Origin: DATKMP01 sp035541775
GTDB lineage: Bacteria > Bacteroidota > Ignavibacteria > UBA10030
Direction: 5' to 3'
Assembly (NCBI GenBank): GCA_035541775.1
Contig: DATKMP010000085.1
Span: 1 to 6,064, forward strand
Length of the DNA stretch: 6,064 bases
Below are positions 1 to 6,061 of the stretch, piece by piece (within the stretch, counting starts at the first letter, position 1; each line of letters opens with the position of its first letter). Both the position numbers and the translations under genes were made by a program. The notes beneath the pieces were generated by a model, which did no database searches, was not told the origin of the DNA, and saw only the letters and a list, made by a program, of their open reading frames with translations.

Positions 1-11
1 TTTCCCCGTAG

Positions 12-31
12 GGGCACATGGCTATGTGCCC
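12..31. repeat. Palindromic repeat at the left window edge
   Basis: GGGCACAT (12-19) and ATGTGCCC (24-31) form a perfect 8-bp stem with a GGCT loop. CCCC (4-7) with GGGG (11-14) offers a competing small hairpin. The GTAGGGGCACAT start resembles a common dispersed palindrome that ends in ATGTGCCCCTAC, but the right arm here diverges after CCC. No T-run follows on either strand. The element may continue beyond the window. Confidence 0.5.
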
Positions 32-51
32 ATAATAAAAAACATGATATT

Positions 52-192
52 TGTCATTTCGACCAGCCGGAGGCATTAAAATGTTACACACGAATGTGTG
101 TATCTTTTTTACGTGAGGGAGAAATCTTGAACGAGGAAACGAAGATGCCTCGACAAGATTCTTCATTCGCCTGCGGCGAATTCAGAATGACA
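52..192. repeat. MITE-like palindromic repeat element
   Basis: The ends are imperfect inverted repeats: TGTCATTTCGA (52-62) and TCAGAATGACA (182-192), nine of eleven bases complementary. Inside is a nested stem, AATCTTG (123-129) with CAAGATT (154-160) and CGAGG (132-136) with CCTCG (148-152), then a second hairpin ATTCGCC (165-171) with GGCGAAT (175-181). No open reading frame is present. The layout matches dispersed, non-coding repeat elements of the GTCATTTCGACC...GAATGACA type that I recall from FCB-group genomes. It lies directly downstream of the membrane-protein gene and would be transcribed with it unless a terminator intervenes. Confidence 0.65.
85..102. repeat. Perfect 7-bp hairpin inside the MITE-like element
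   Basis: TACACAC (85-91) and GTGTGTA (96-102) flank a GAAT loop, and TCTTTTTT follows at 103-110. The hairpin lies within bases 74-114, which do not fit the palindrome of the surrounding element and are bordered by GAGG at 70-73 and 115-118. It looks like a small nested insertion. Confidence 0.5.
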
Positions 193-230
193 CGAAGAAG
201 GAAAATGAAATGTTGATTTCTATCTTTCAC

Positions 231-797
231 TCAAATCATTTCCGCCGCCGATTCGTGCGGTTTGCTGAGTAATCCGTACAATGCACTGGCCCAGAGGATG
301 AATCCTGCGCCGAAACATCCGAATGAATTTTCTCCGCCGAGCGGCAGTATTAGTGGATAGCTTATTGCCCAGAGGAGCAGAAGACATCCCGTAATGTAAT
401 GCGGAGGATAGCGGAATAATTTTGCCAGCGGAAGAAAATGTAATCCAATTATCGCAGTTGCCATCGGAAGAATCCACGAAGAAAGCCCGATGTTTGCCAG
501 AACATTCCCGCCGATCAGAATCACAACCCACTGGCCCGCGTTGATGATGTGAAAAAGCGTATCCGCGCGTTTTTTCTCCGGCGTTTCCGATTCCTGCGCT
601 AATGCAGATTTGTGAACGGAATATGTTCCGTATGCAAACGCAACGATCCCTGCGGTGCACACAAGAATGATCCCAAGAAGAATGGGCGAAACGCCGTAGC
701 CGCGCACGGCGCCGACAAGAAAAAATATTCCTCCGAAGACGGAAAAAAACAGAGCGCCGATGGAACGCTTGGCGCGGTAGAGCGATGGTGATTGCAT
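231..797 (-). CDS. Uncharacterised integral membrane protein with about six membrane segments
   Basis: Encodes 188 residues from ATG 797, with GAAGG at 804-808, six bases upstream. A TTG start at 824 would add nine residues (rich in Lys/Arg) but has no ribosome binding site, so ATG is preferred. Hydrophobic segments lie at about 12-32, 37-57, 86-104, 108-126, 134-152 and 158-177, and a hydrophilic loop (62-82, Lys/Glu-rich) separates the first pair from the other four. GLHFLPLAKLFRYPPHYITG (118-137) looks like the most family-specific part. It recalls small uncharacterised bacterial membrane families (possibly DUF7010), from memory and unverified. No transport, enzymatic or redox motif is visible. 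The gene lies downstream of the nuclease-like gene by 157 bases containing a fumarase 3'-end fragment, so it may originally have followed the fumarase gene directly. Confidence 0.8.
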   Translation of the reverse strand: MQSPSLYRAKRSIGALFFSVFGGIFFLVGAVRGYGVSPILLGIILVCTAGIVAFAYGTYSVHKSALAQESETPEKKRADTLFHIINAGQWVVILIGGNVLANIGLSSWILPMATAIIGLHFLPLAKLFRYPPHYITGCLLLLWAISYPLILPLGGENSFGCFGAGFILWASALYGLLSKPHESAAEMI

Positions 798-879
798 AGG
801 GTGCCTTCTTTTTTTCTGTACCAACCGCAGAAGAAAGGAAAAAGTTCAATCCGTAAAAAGGATTTTGTCAGGCATCCTA

Positions 880-911
880 CAGCTTTGCCAATTCCTCCGA
901 CGATTGTTGTT
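880..911 (-). repeat. Direct repeat copy A: detached copy of the fumarase 3' end
   Basis: These 32 bases match 1813-1844 in the same orientation with a single mismatch (A at 891 against G at 1824). Read on the minus strand in the fumarase frame, they give QQSSEELAKL, followed at once by a TAG at 877-879 and preceded by a TAA at 910-912. The mismatch changes CTG to TTG, both leucine. Similarity ends abruptly on both sides. It may be the left-over original 3' end of the fumarase gene or an att-like duplication. Confidence 0.85.
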
Positions 912-927
912 AGCTCTGCTTCTCTAT

Positions 928-959
928 GTTGGTGAAGCGGTGCTTCAAAGTTCTTCAAC
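928..959. repeat. Short palindrome overlapping the nuclease stop codon
   Basis: TGAAGC (933-938) and GCTTCA (942-947) form a 6-bp stem with a 3-base loop. GTTG (928-931) and CAAC (956-959) extend it across an 8-base bulge. The right edge overlaps the last codons of the nuclease-like gene. The flanking CGAGGAAAA (959-967) repeats, inverted, the TTTTCCTCG at 1723-1731 less its last base, so it may belong to the same repeat family as 1721-1765. Confidence 0.4.
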
Positions 960-1677
960 GAGGAAAAACATACTTCGCTTTTCCGAACTCGTACACGTTT
1001 TTCGTTTTCATTCTTGAAAATACATCGCTCATGGATATATCGCGGGGAGATTTTGTTACCTGTACATACATCAAAACATACTTCAACCGATCATTAGGAG
1101 ATAATATCTTAATGGAGGTTTCTATCTGGTGGACGAACCGTTGAAAGTCTTTATCGTCCTCACGGTCATAGAATAATTGGTATATCACGAATGCCACCTG
1201 ATGGCTGCCGTTGCAGGCGGATGCCGACCGATGCAGAAACTGATAGGGTATTTTGTCTAAGGGAATATCAGGATTGTTCAGATGTCCTTGAAGAAGATAT
1301 TTCCAGTGTTGCAAAGCATCCTCTGGGCGTTTACGGTTTTTGGACCAATTCTCCACAAGCTCGTATGGTTTTTTGTATTCCGTATATTTTGCTTCAATGG
1401 CTATCTTTGCCGTATCGGTAATAATCATCAGGTCGGTCATGGATGCCTTCGCCCGCGGAATCGATTTTGTCGGATACTCAAAGTGAAGCCGAACCTCCGC
1501 AGGGCTTAATTGCAACTCGTTAAATAATTCTTGAAGCCGGTTGTTTGTGTCTTTCCAGTATTGAGCTAAAGGAATGGAAGACGTGTGTACGGAATTTATT
1601 TTTGTTCCGGAAAAATGATCAAGAACAATATCATAATCCGTCTCCGATGGATTTCCCCAGTAAAGATGTGTGGTCAT
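955..1677 (-). CDS. PD-(D/E)XK nuclease-like protein
   Basis: Encodes 240 residues. Residues 80-101 read as the core of the PD-(D/E)XK nuclease fold: Asp82 in SMTDLMII, a short turn, then the strand AIEAKYTEY carrying Glu95-Ala-Lys97. Glu67 in LHFEYP could be the helix glutamate of the same site. A second recognisable block is YQFLHRSASACN (146-157). I recall uncharacterised nuclease-like families (possibly DUF6946) with a similar block, but this is not verified. No DNA-binding, methyltransferase or helicase partner lies nearby, so a restriction or defence role is only a possibility. ATG 1677 is the only plausible start: an in-frame TGA lies 21 bases upstream. Unlike its neighbours it has no Shine-Dalgarno sequence, only an A/T-rich leader. 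The gene lies inside a segment bounded by a direct repeat of the fumarase 3' end, which suggests acquisition by transfer. Its stop codon overlaps a palindromic repeat. Confidence 0.85.
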   Translation of the reverse strand: MTTHLYWGNPSETDYDIVLDHFSGTKINSVHTSSIPLAQYWKDTNNRLQELFNELQLSPAEVRLHFEYPTKSIPRAKASMTDLMIITDTAKIAIEAKYTEYKKPYELVENWSKNRKRPEDALQHWKYLLQGHLNNPDIPLDKIPYQFLHRSASACNGSHQVAFVIYQLFYDREDDKDFQRFVHQIETSIKILSPNDRLKYVLMYVQVTKSPRDISMSDVFSRMKTKNVYEFGKAKYVFPR

Positions 1678-1720
1678 TGTAATGTGTATGTATTCTCAAT
1701 CATTTTAATGCGTTTTAGTC

Positions 1721-1765
1721 ATTTTCCTCGCACACAATCTGAGAGCTTGGGAACGAGAGGAAAAT
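1721..1765. repeat. REP-like palindromic repeat, degenerate
   Basis: Perfect 9-base inverted arms, ATTTTCCTC (1721-1729) and GAGGAAAAT (1757-1765), enclose 27 bases. The right half contains GAGCTTGGGAACGAG (1743-1757), a half-site that I recall as a widely dispersed palindrome in many bacterial genomes. The matching left half is present only in decayed form. No T-run follows on the minus strand, so it is unlikely to be an intrinsic terminator. Confidence 0.55.
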
Positions 1766-1769
1766 AATA

Positions 1770-1799
1770 ATTATAGGGCTTCGATGAATCGTTTGCCGG
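1770..1799 (-). promoter_or_regulatory. Weak candidate promoter for the nuclease-like gene
   Basis: A perfect TATAAT lies at 1770-1775 on the minus strand, between the fumarase stop and the nuclease start. The best upstream box is CCGGCA (1794-1799) at 18 bases, only three of six consensus matches. It would give a leader of about 85 bases that passes through the palindrome at 1721-1765. Confidence 0.28.
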
Positions 1800-1800
1800 G

Positions 1801-3417
1801 CTATGTTTCTTTCAGCTTTGCCAGTTCCTCCGACGATTGTTGTTCCACATCGGCATGCAAACTCTTGCCGTGAGAATCCATCGTGACGATGACCGGAAAA
1901 TCTTTGACGCGGATATGCCACATCGCTTCCGGCACGCCGAACTGTTCTAAGAAATCGACACCGGTTACTTCTTCGATACGTTCGGTATAAAATTGCGCCG
2001 CGCCGCCGATAGCGCTGAGATACACCGCGCCGGATTCTTGCAACGCCGCGAGCGTTTTCTTTCCCATACCGCCTTTGCCGATAATGGCGCGCACGCGGAA
2101 TTTCTTTATCACGTCCGCTTGATACGGTTCTTCGCGGATGCTGGTCGTCGGGCCGGCGGCATTCAATTTCCATGCGCCGTTTTTCTTCAGCGCAACCGGG
2201 CCGCAGTGATAAATTCCCCCGCCGGTCAAATCGACGGGTGAATCGTGCGTCATTAAATAATGATGCAGCACATCGCGTCCGAGATGCATTGCGCCGTTCA
2301 ATAATAGGACATCGCCGACCTTGAGACTTCGCGTTTGTTCTTCGGAGAGCGGGAAGGTGAGGCGGATTTCTTTTCCCGTCAGCGGAAGATTTTCACCTGC
2401 CGCCATCTTCATCACCGGCGATTCATCTTTATACAGCCAGTGTTTGATTGCTCCGGTTGATGTATGTAGAACTACACCGAGCCGACGATATGCCCAGCAG
2501 TTGTACGCCACGCTCACAAAAAAACTTGCCGGCAGACGATGGAACGAACCAATCTTGCAGCCGATGAGCGTTGCAAGTCCGCCAAAACCCATAGTACCGA
2601 TTTTTAATCTGTTGGCGTTTTCCAAAATATAATTTTCTAACTGCGCTAAGTCTGCGTTGGGATTTGTATCATCCAGCGAGCGGAATAACTGCTGCTTGGC
2701 AAATTGATAGCCGGTGGTTCTATCGCCGCCGATTGCAACGCCGACAATGCCGACGCTGCATCCCTGTCCCTGTGCCTGCCACACGGCATGCAAAATACAT
2801 TTACGAATGCCGTCGAGATTTCTATCCGCACGGCCGAGATTGGGCAGCTCGCACGGGAGCGCATACTGAATGTTTTTGTTTTCGCATCCGCCGCCTTTAA
2901 GAATCAAGCGTACATCGATTTCATTTTTTTCCCATTGCTCAAAATGAAGAACGGGACAACCTTCGCCGAGATTGTTGCCGCTGTTTTTTCCCGTGAGTGA
3001 ATCGACAGCGTTCGGACGAAGTTTGCCGAGGCGAGTTGCTTCGGCAATTGCTTTATGAATTTCGCCGGTGAGAAACATTTGATCGATACCGACCGGAACT
3101 TTAATTTCGAATGTCGGCATTCCCGTATCCTGGCAAATGGGCGCTTCGGTCTCGCATGCAAGGTCGGTGTTGATCGCCATGGCCTGCAACGCAAGCGCGG
3201 ATTGTGTGCCGGGCGTTTCGCGTTCGATGGCGGACGTTAACGCGCGCCGGACATCCGGCGGAAGGTTCGTCGATGTTTCGGTAATAAGAGCGAGCATGCT
3301 CTCATAAAATTTCGGCAGTGCCGCAGCGGATTGTTTCTTGAGGGGCTTTTTGAGAGAAGATCGTTTCTTGCTGCGTGCCGGCTGGTTTGTTTTGCGAATT
3401 GTTTTTTTCTTTGCCAT
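1801..3417 (-). CDS. Class I (Fe-S) fumarate hydratase, fused alpha and beta domains
   Basis: Encodes 538 residues. It should catalyse the reversible hydration of fumarate to L-malate in the TCA cycle, in the cytoplasm, using an oxygen-sensitive [4Fe-4S] cluster. The alpha region (about 37-335) has CQDTGMP (Cys95), GGGCENKN (175-182), GQGCSVGIVG (Cys220) and NCWAYRR (Cys307); Cys95, 220 and 307 are the likely cluster ligands. The beta swivel region (about 345-538) has LNGAMHLGRDVLHHYL (373-388), GPTTSIREEPY (422-432) and GKGGMG (447-452). Tartrate dehydratase and mesaconase share this fold, so the substrate is not proven, but nothing nearby suggests tartrate metabolism. Start: ATG 3417 has AGAGGA at 3427-3432, nine bases upstream; an 11-residue TTG extension to 3450 has no such site. 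Residues 1-36 form an unusual tail with 14 Lys/Arg and no Asp/Glu. The last coding bases are duplicated at 880-911. Confidence 0.94.
   Translation of the reverse strand: MAKKKTIRKTNQPARSKKRSSLKKPLKKQSAAALPKFYESMLALITETSTNLPPDVRRALTSAIERETPGTQSALALQAMAINTDLACETEAPICQDTGMPTFEIKVPVGIDQMFLTGEIHKAIAEATRLGKLRPNAVDSLTGKNSGNNLGEGCPVLHFEQWEKNEIDVRLILKGGGCENKNIQYALPCELPNLGRADRNLDGIRKCILHAVWQAQGQGCSVGIVGVAIGGDRTTGYQFAKQQLFRSLDDTNPNADLAQLENYILENANRLKIGTMGFGGLATLIGCKIGSFHRLPASFFVSVAYNCWAYRRLGVVLHTSTGAIKHWLYKDESPVMKMAAGENLPLTGKEIRLTFPLSEEQTRSLKVGDVLLLNGAMHLGRDVLHHYLMTHDSPVDLTGGGIYHCGPVALKKNGAWKLNAAGPTTSIREEPYQADVIKKFRVRAIIGKGGMGKKTLAALQESGAVYLSAIGGAAQFYTERIEEVTGVDFLEQFGVPEAMWHIRVKDFPVIVTMDSHGKSLHADVEQQSSEELAKLKET
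1813..1844 (-). repeat. Direct repeat copy B: within the 3' end of the intact fumarase gene
   Basis: Same 32 bases as 880-911 apart from one base, located in the codons for the last residues of the fumarase before Lys-Glu-Thr-stop. Together the two copies bound the nuclease-like gene at a repeat distance of 933 bp. Confidence 0.85.
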
Positions 3418-3584
3418 AAAAACCGTTCCTCTCGTATTCGATGACTCCAAAATTAGAACAACGTAATTCCAATATAGTTCGATGAATACCTGAAATCAAG
3501 GTCGTGCGGAAATTAGACAACCAAAAACTAAAACGTAAAAAGAACGACGACGATTGAAAAATCAAATTCAGAAAAATAAATTAT
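3418..3584. other. Intergenic region upstream of the fumarase gene
   Basis: These 167 A/T-rich bases separate the lipoprotein operon from the fumarase gene. They hold the fumarase promoter candidate and its ribosome binding site. Downstream of the lipoprotein stop only weak A/T stems are present, so I see no clear intrinsic terminator and read-through into the fumarase gene cannot be excluded. Confidence 0.6.
3471..3499 (-). promoter_or_regulatory. Candidate sigma-70-type promoter for the fumarase gene
   Basis: On the minus strand TTGATT (3494-3499) and TATATT (3471-3476) are separated by 17 bases, giving four and five matches to the TTGACA and TATAAT consensus boxes. Transcription would start near 3464, leaving a leader of about 47 bases before ATG 3417. 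A motif of the Bacteroidota -7 type (TAATTTTG, 3448-3455) lies just downstream but lacks a TTG at the expected distance. Confidence 0.5.
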
Positions 3585-4139
3585 TTAACGTAATGAACTT
3601 TTCACTGATTCATACGCAGCGAAATCTTTCTGGAAATATACTTGTTCTGCTGCAACATATTGTACAATGCATGCTTGTTCATTCTCCAGATATCCGCACA
3701 TAACGCCCTTTTTCTTTAATCCTTTGGGTGTTATAAAGCGATATTCGAACTGAAATCCTTCATGTTCCCTGATTGTTGCCGGTTGATTATCGAGAATTTC
3801 TAAATTCATCATTTCATGATCCGACTTTAGATCATCGATGAAAACATCGGCAAGTTCTTGAGGTACCATGCCTTTCGTTATTTTCCGTTTTGTATTCGAT
3901 AAATTCGACTTTGTACTTCTTGCGGCGACACGAATGTATTGAAGTTCCAGGCCATCCACCGTCATCACCACCGTGCTATCTTTGGATTCGTGTTTATATT
4001 TATACCAATTGGGGGGCGCGGTAAATGTAAATAATTTATGCGAGTCAACAAAAATGCTGGGCATTTGAGAAAAATTCGACACCGCGCAGCCGCAGAGACA
4101 GATACAAAAGATCAGCGATACAACATTGCCATATTTCAT
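3585..4139 (-). CDS. Small uncharacterised lipoprotein, last gene of the operon
   Basis: Encodes 184 residues from ATG 4139. The signal peptide is short and very cysteine-rich (FCICLCGC at 11-18); lipobox L-C-G-C puts the lipidated Cys at 18. The mature protein has a FTFTAPPNWYKYK entry strand (37-49), then a mixed alpha/beta region with TVDGLELQYIRV (60-71), GMVPQELADVFIDDL (90-104), HEGFQFEYRF (126-135) and a closing YESVKSSL (176-183). That order of strands recalls PsbP/DUF1795-like small lipoproteins, but this is a resemblance by eye. AGAGGAA at 4147-4153 lies seven bases before the start, and the gene follows the M48 stop by 15 bases, so it belongs to the same transcript. No strong hairpin-plus-T-run terminator is visible after the stop. 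Its function is unknown; location with the protease at the outer membrane is inferred. Confidence 0.87.
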   Translation of the reverse strand: MKYGNVVSLIFCICLCGCAVSNFSQMPSIFVDSHKLFTFTAPPNWYKYKHESKDSTVVMTVDGLELQYIRVAARSTKSNLSNTKRKITKGMVPQELADVFIDDLKSDHEMMNLEILDNQPATIREHEGFQFEYRFITPKGLKKKGVMCGYLENEQACIVQYVAAEQVYFQKDFAAYESVKSSLR

Positions 4140-4154
4140 AAGTTCATTCCTCTG

Positions 4155-5339
4155 TTATTCCATTTTCTTTAAATATTTTTCTATATAAGACCGATCAGCC
4201 GCATGCGGCTGCAGTTTGAGATATTGCCGAAACGCAGTTTGTGCGGTTGGAATATCTTTACGTTTTTGTGCAAGCAATCCAATTCCTTTAAAAGCATTCG
4301 CATTTGCAGAATCGCATATCACGGCTTTTTGATAAGCTTGGAATGCAAGTTGCTGTTCGGTTGTATCCCCGCGTTGGCGGTATGTTTCACCGATTAAGTA
4401 ATGAGCCTGCGAACAACATGAATCAAGCAACAGTACGCGCTCCGCGCTTTTTTGCGCAGATTCATATCGTCCCATCTGAAGATCCATTTCGGTGTTCATC
4501 AAAACTACAGGCGTCATCACCGAATCATATTCATGTGCTCGAATCAATGGTGATTTTTGAATCGGCGCGTGTGCGACAAGTTCGTTAAAATTAGAAATGC
4601 GTTCGTTCAGTTTTGGATGGGAACCGAAAAAAAACGGTTCATCTGCATGCTGCTCTTCCAAATCTTCTTTTAAGCGTTGAAATACTTTGGGGGATTCTTG
4701 AATGTCATACCCTGCTGCAAGAACCAGTGCAAACCCTTTTGTGTCTGCTTCCCGCTCTGCATCGCGTGAGTAGCCCGATATGGCAGCCATCGTTCCAACA
4801 GTTCCCAAAATATTTGCAAAGACACCAAAAAAGCCAAACGGTATGGTTGCAACCTGAAAGAATGCCAATGCGTCCGTTGTGTTTTTTGCCGAACGAATTT
4901 CTTTTACTGTATGCCTGCAGATCACATGATTAATTTCATGACCGATAATTGTGGCAAGCTGCGCTTCGTTTTCTATATGCGTGAGAATACCGGTATGGAT
5001 ATATAACGAGCCATTCGGATAGGCAAAGGCATTCAATAATGGATTTTTAAGAATAACGGCATGAAATGGTACACCGCTTGCTTTGACATTCGGAGGAATT
5101 AAATTGTTTAAAACAGTATTAACGTACGTTGTTGCTATTGAATCACGATAGATAAATCCGCTTTTATCTAATTTATCTTCTTCTTCTTTGCTTTCTTTCC
5201 ACAGAGATCGTTCATCTTGCTCAAGTACAAAATCTTTATCTCCTACCTGTGCTATCGGGCTTGAAACTCCGCAGCCGACAAATGATAGACTTATTCCGAG
5301 AAGGAATGCAGCGATCAAAGAGAATTGTCTCTGATTCAT
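4155..5339 (-). CDS. M48 family zinc metalloprotease lipoprotein with C-terminal TPRs (BepA-like)
   Basis: Encodes 394 residues. Residues 1-23 are a lipoprotein signal peptide ending in F-V-G-C (Cys23). The M48 catalytic domain spans roughly 60-255: zinc-binding HEINH at 134-138, and the third ligand probably Glu197 in SRDAEREAD (191-199). A hydrophobic stretch at about 155-188 is normal for the family. A Ser-His-Pro at 240-242 sits where E. coli BepA has its regulatory His246. About three TPR units follow (roughly 276-378). BepA-type proteases act in the periplasm on misassembled outer-membrane proteins; the same role here is inferred. BepA is 487 residues, so this copy has a shorter TPR region. 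The frame stays open up to 5438, but I chose ATG 5339 because the signal peptide starts there, AAAGGAA lies at 5350-5356, and the start overlaps the upstream stop as ATGA. The substrate is unknown. Confidence 0.93.
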   Translation of the reverse strand: MNQRQFSLIAAFLLGISLSFVGCGVSSPIAQVGDKDFVLEQDERSLWKESKEEEDKLDKSGFIYRDSIATTYVNTVLNNLIPPNVKASGVPFHAVILKNPLLNAFAYPNGSLYIHTGILTHIENEAQLATIIGHEINHVICRHTVKEIRSAKNTTDALAFFQVATIPFGFFGVFANILGTVGTMAAISGYSRDAEREADTKGFALVLAAGYDIQESPKVFQRLKEDLEEQHADEPFFFGSHPKLNERISNFNELVAHAPIQKSPLIRAHEYDSVMTPVVLMNTEMDLQMGRYESAQKSAERVLLLDSCCSQAHYLIGETYRQRGDTTEQQLAFQAYQKAVICDSANANAFKGIGLLAQKRKDIPTAQTAFRQYLKLQPHAADRSYIEKYLKKME

Positions 5340-6061
5340 TTCAATGGAATTCCTTTGAACATTTTTGTAAATAAGGAACTTTCTGCTGTTTCGTCCCGCA
5401 GTGTATAAGTACCATTTTCGGCGACCATCGAATGCCATATAACTTGACCCGTCCTCCGATCAATTAATGCTGTTTCAACTTCTGTCGGCAATGAATTCGG
5501 TGTTACGCGAATACCGGCAAATGCTCCGACGAGAACGCTTGCAACTTGAACGGCTGTACGGCCTGATGAAGCCACATAATCTTTTGCTCTAATCAATAAA
5601 AATGCGTCTGCTGTAGTATCTAACGATTGAATGGAGGTATCAATCGCATATTGAAAATTTTCACGTTTACCATGGAAATAATTGATACTTGATAGATAAG
5701 CATGCGCCGCAATACTTCGGTTGACGGCATCGTATAATGCATCGGCATCCTGCAAAATATTTTTTTGAATGGATTGCGTCGAATCTATTTTCAAAATAGA
5801 AAAATGGATATCGGAATATTTTTTCATCGCCGTCACTATTCCTGCTTGAATATTGTCGTTTCCCTTTTGCGACCAATCATCTTTTTTATCGTAGGACCCA
5901 CCAGCGCTGACTTCGAATACCTCAACCTTAGGCGGGAGAAGAGAGACTGTTTTTATTGCCGGCGCGATTGACTCGTTGGGCCGAAGAAGGTATGCCGACG
6001 GTGTACATCCGACAAAGATAAAGATTAAAATCCCTAAACTTACATAAAGACTGTGCTTCAT
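5336..6061 (-). CDS. Uncharacterised lipoprotein, first gene of the lipoprotein operon
   Basis: Encodes 241 residues starting at ATG 6061. The bases upstream are outside the window, so the ribosome binding site and any earlier start cannot be judged. Residues 1-19 are a lipoprotein signal peptide (Lys2, a hydrophobic core, lipobox F-V-G-C with Cys19 as the lipidation site; +2 is Thr, so there is no Asp retention signal). The mature part opens with a strand-like stretch (VSLLPPKVEVFEVSAGG, 39-55), then DDWSQKGNDNI (61-71). Near the C-terminus there is a small hydrophobic segment (170-184) followed by ETALIDRRTGQVIWHS (196-211). That ending resembles the 'protein made from a product of type X, converted to W' strand of TolB-N/CsgG-like lipoproteins, but I cannot name the family. 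Its stop codon overlaps the start of the M48 protease gene in an ATGA, so the two are probably translationally coupled. A helper or partner of the protease in the envelope is an inference from context only. Confidence 0.85.
   Translation of the reverse strand: MKHSLYVSLGILIFIFVGCTPSAYLLRPNESIAPAIKTVSLLPPKVEVFEVSAGGSYDKKDDWSQKGNDNIQAGIVTAMKKYSDIHFSILKIDSTQSIQKNILQDADALYDAVNRSIAAHAYLSSINYFHGKRENFQYAIDTSIQSLDTTADAFLLIRAKDYVASSGRTAVQVASVLVGAFAGIRVTPNSLPTEVETALIDRRTGQVIWHSMVAENGTYTLRDETAESSLFTKMFKGIPLK

Larger units (their letters stand above)
880..1844. mobile_element. Candidate inserted segment at the fumarase 3' end
   Basis: The segment between the two 32-bp direct repeats holds one complete gene (nuclease-like) and two palindromic repeats, and no integrase or transposase. 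Integrative elements often insert into the 3' end of a conserved gene and carry a replacement end that keeps the gene intact, and the layout here fits that pattern. The missing recombinase means it would be a non-autonomous or decayed element, or simply a recombination scar. Endpoints are set by the repeats; mobility is inferred. Confidence 0.35.

Noticed and set aside
85..110. Hairpin plus T-run as a plus-strand intrinsic terminator
   Set aside because: No plus-strand gene precedes it in the window, the stem has only three G-C pairs of seven, and it is better explained as part of a repeat.
220..849. Long open frame overlapping the membrane-protein gene in another phase
   Set aside because: The product is rich in Arg, Ser and Cys without recognisable structure, whereas the overlapping frame gives regular membrane segments and has a proper ribosome binding site.
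933..947. Hairpin after the nuclease gene as an intrinsic terminator
   Set aside because: The 6-bp stem is not followed by a T-run on the minus strand.
599..958. Minus-strand open frame of 119 codons spanning the detached fumarase fragment
   Set aside because: It reads the fragment in a different phase from the fumarase and overlaps the membrane-protein gene out of frame; no domain or ribosome binding site supports it.
2321..2632. Plus-strand open frame inside the fumarase gene
   Set aside because: It lies wholly antisense to a gene with clear catalytic motifs and has no features of its own.
3448..3455. TAATTTTG as a Bacteroidota-type -7 promoter box for fumarase
   Set aside because: No TTG lies 17-23 bases upstream, and a better-spaced sigma-70-type pair is present; it remains an alternative if the host is a true Bacteroidota.
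4011..4016. Run of six G as a phase-variation tract in the small lipoprotein gene
   Set aside because: Six bases is too short to claim slippage, and the frame is intact through it (Pro-Pro codons).
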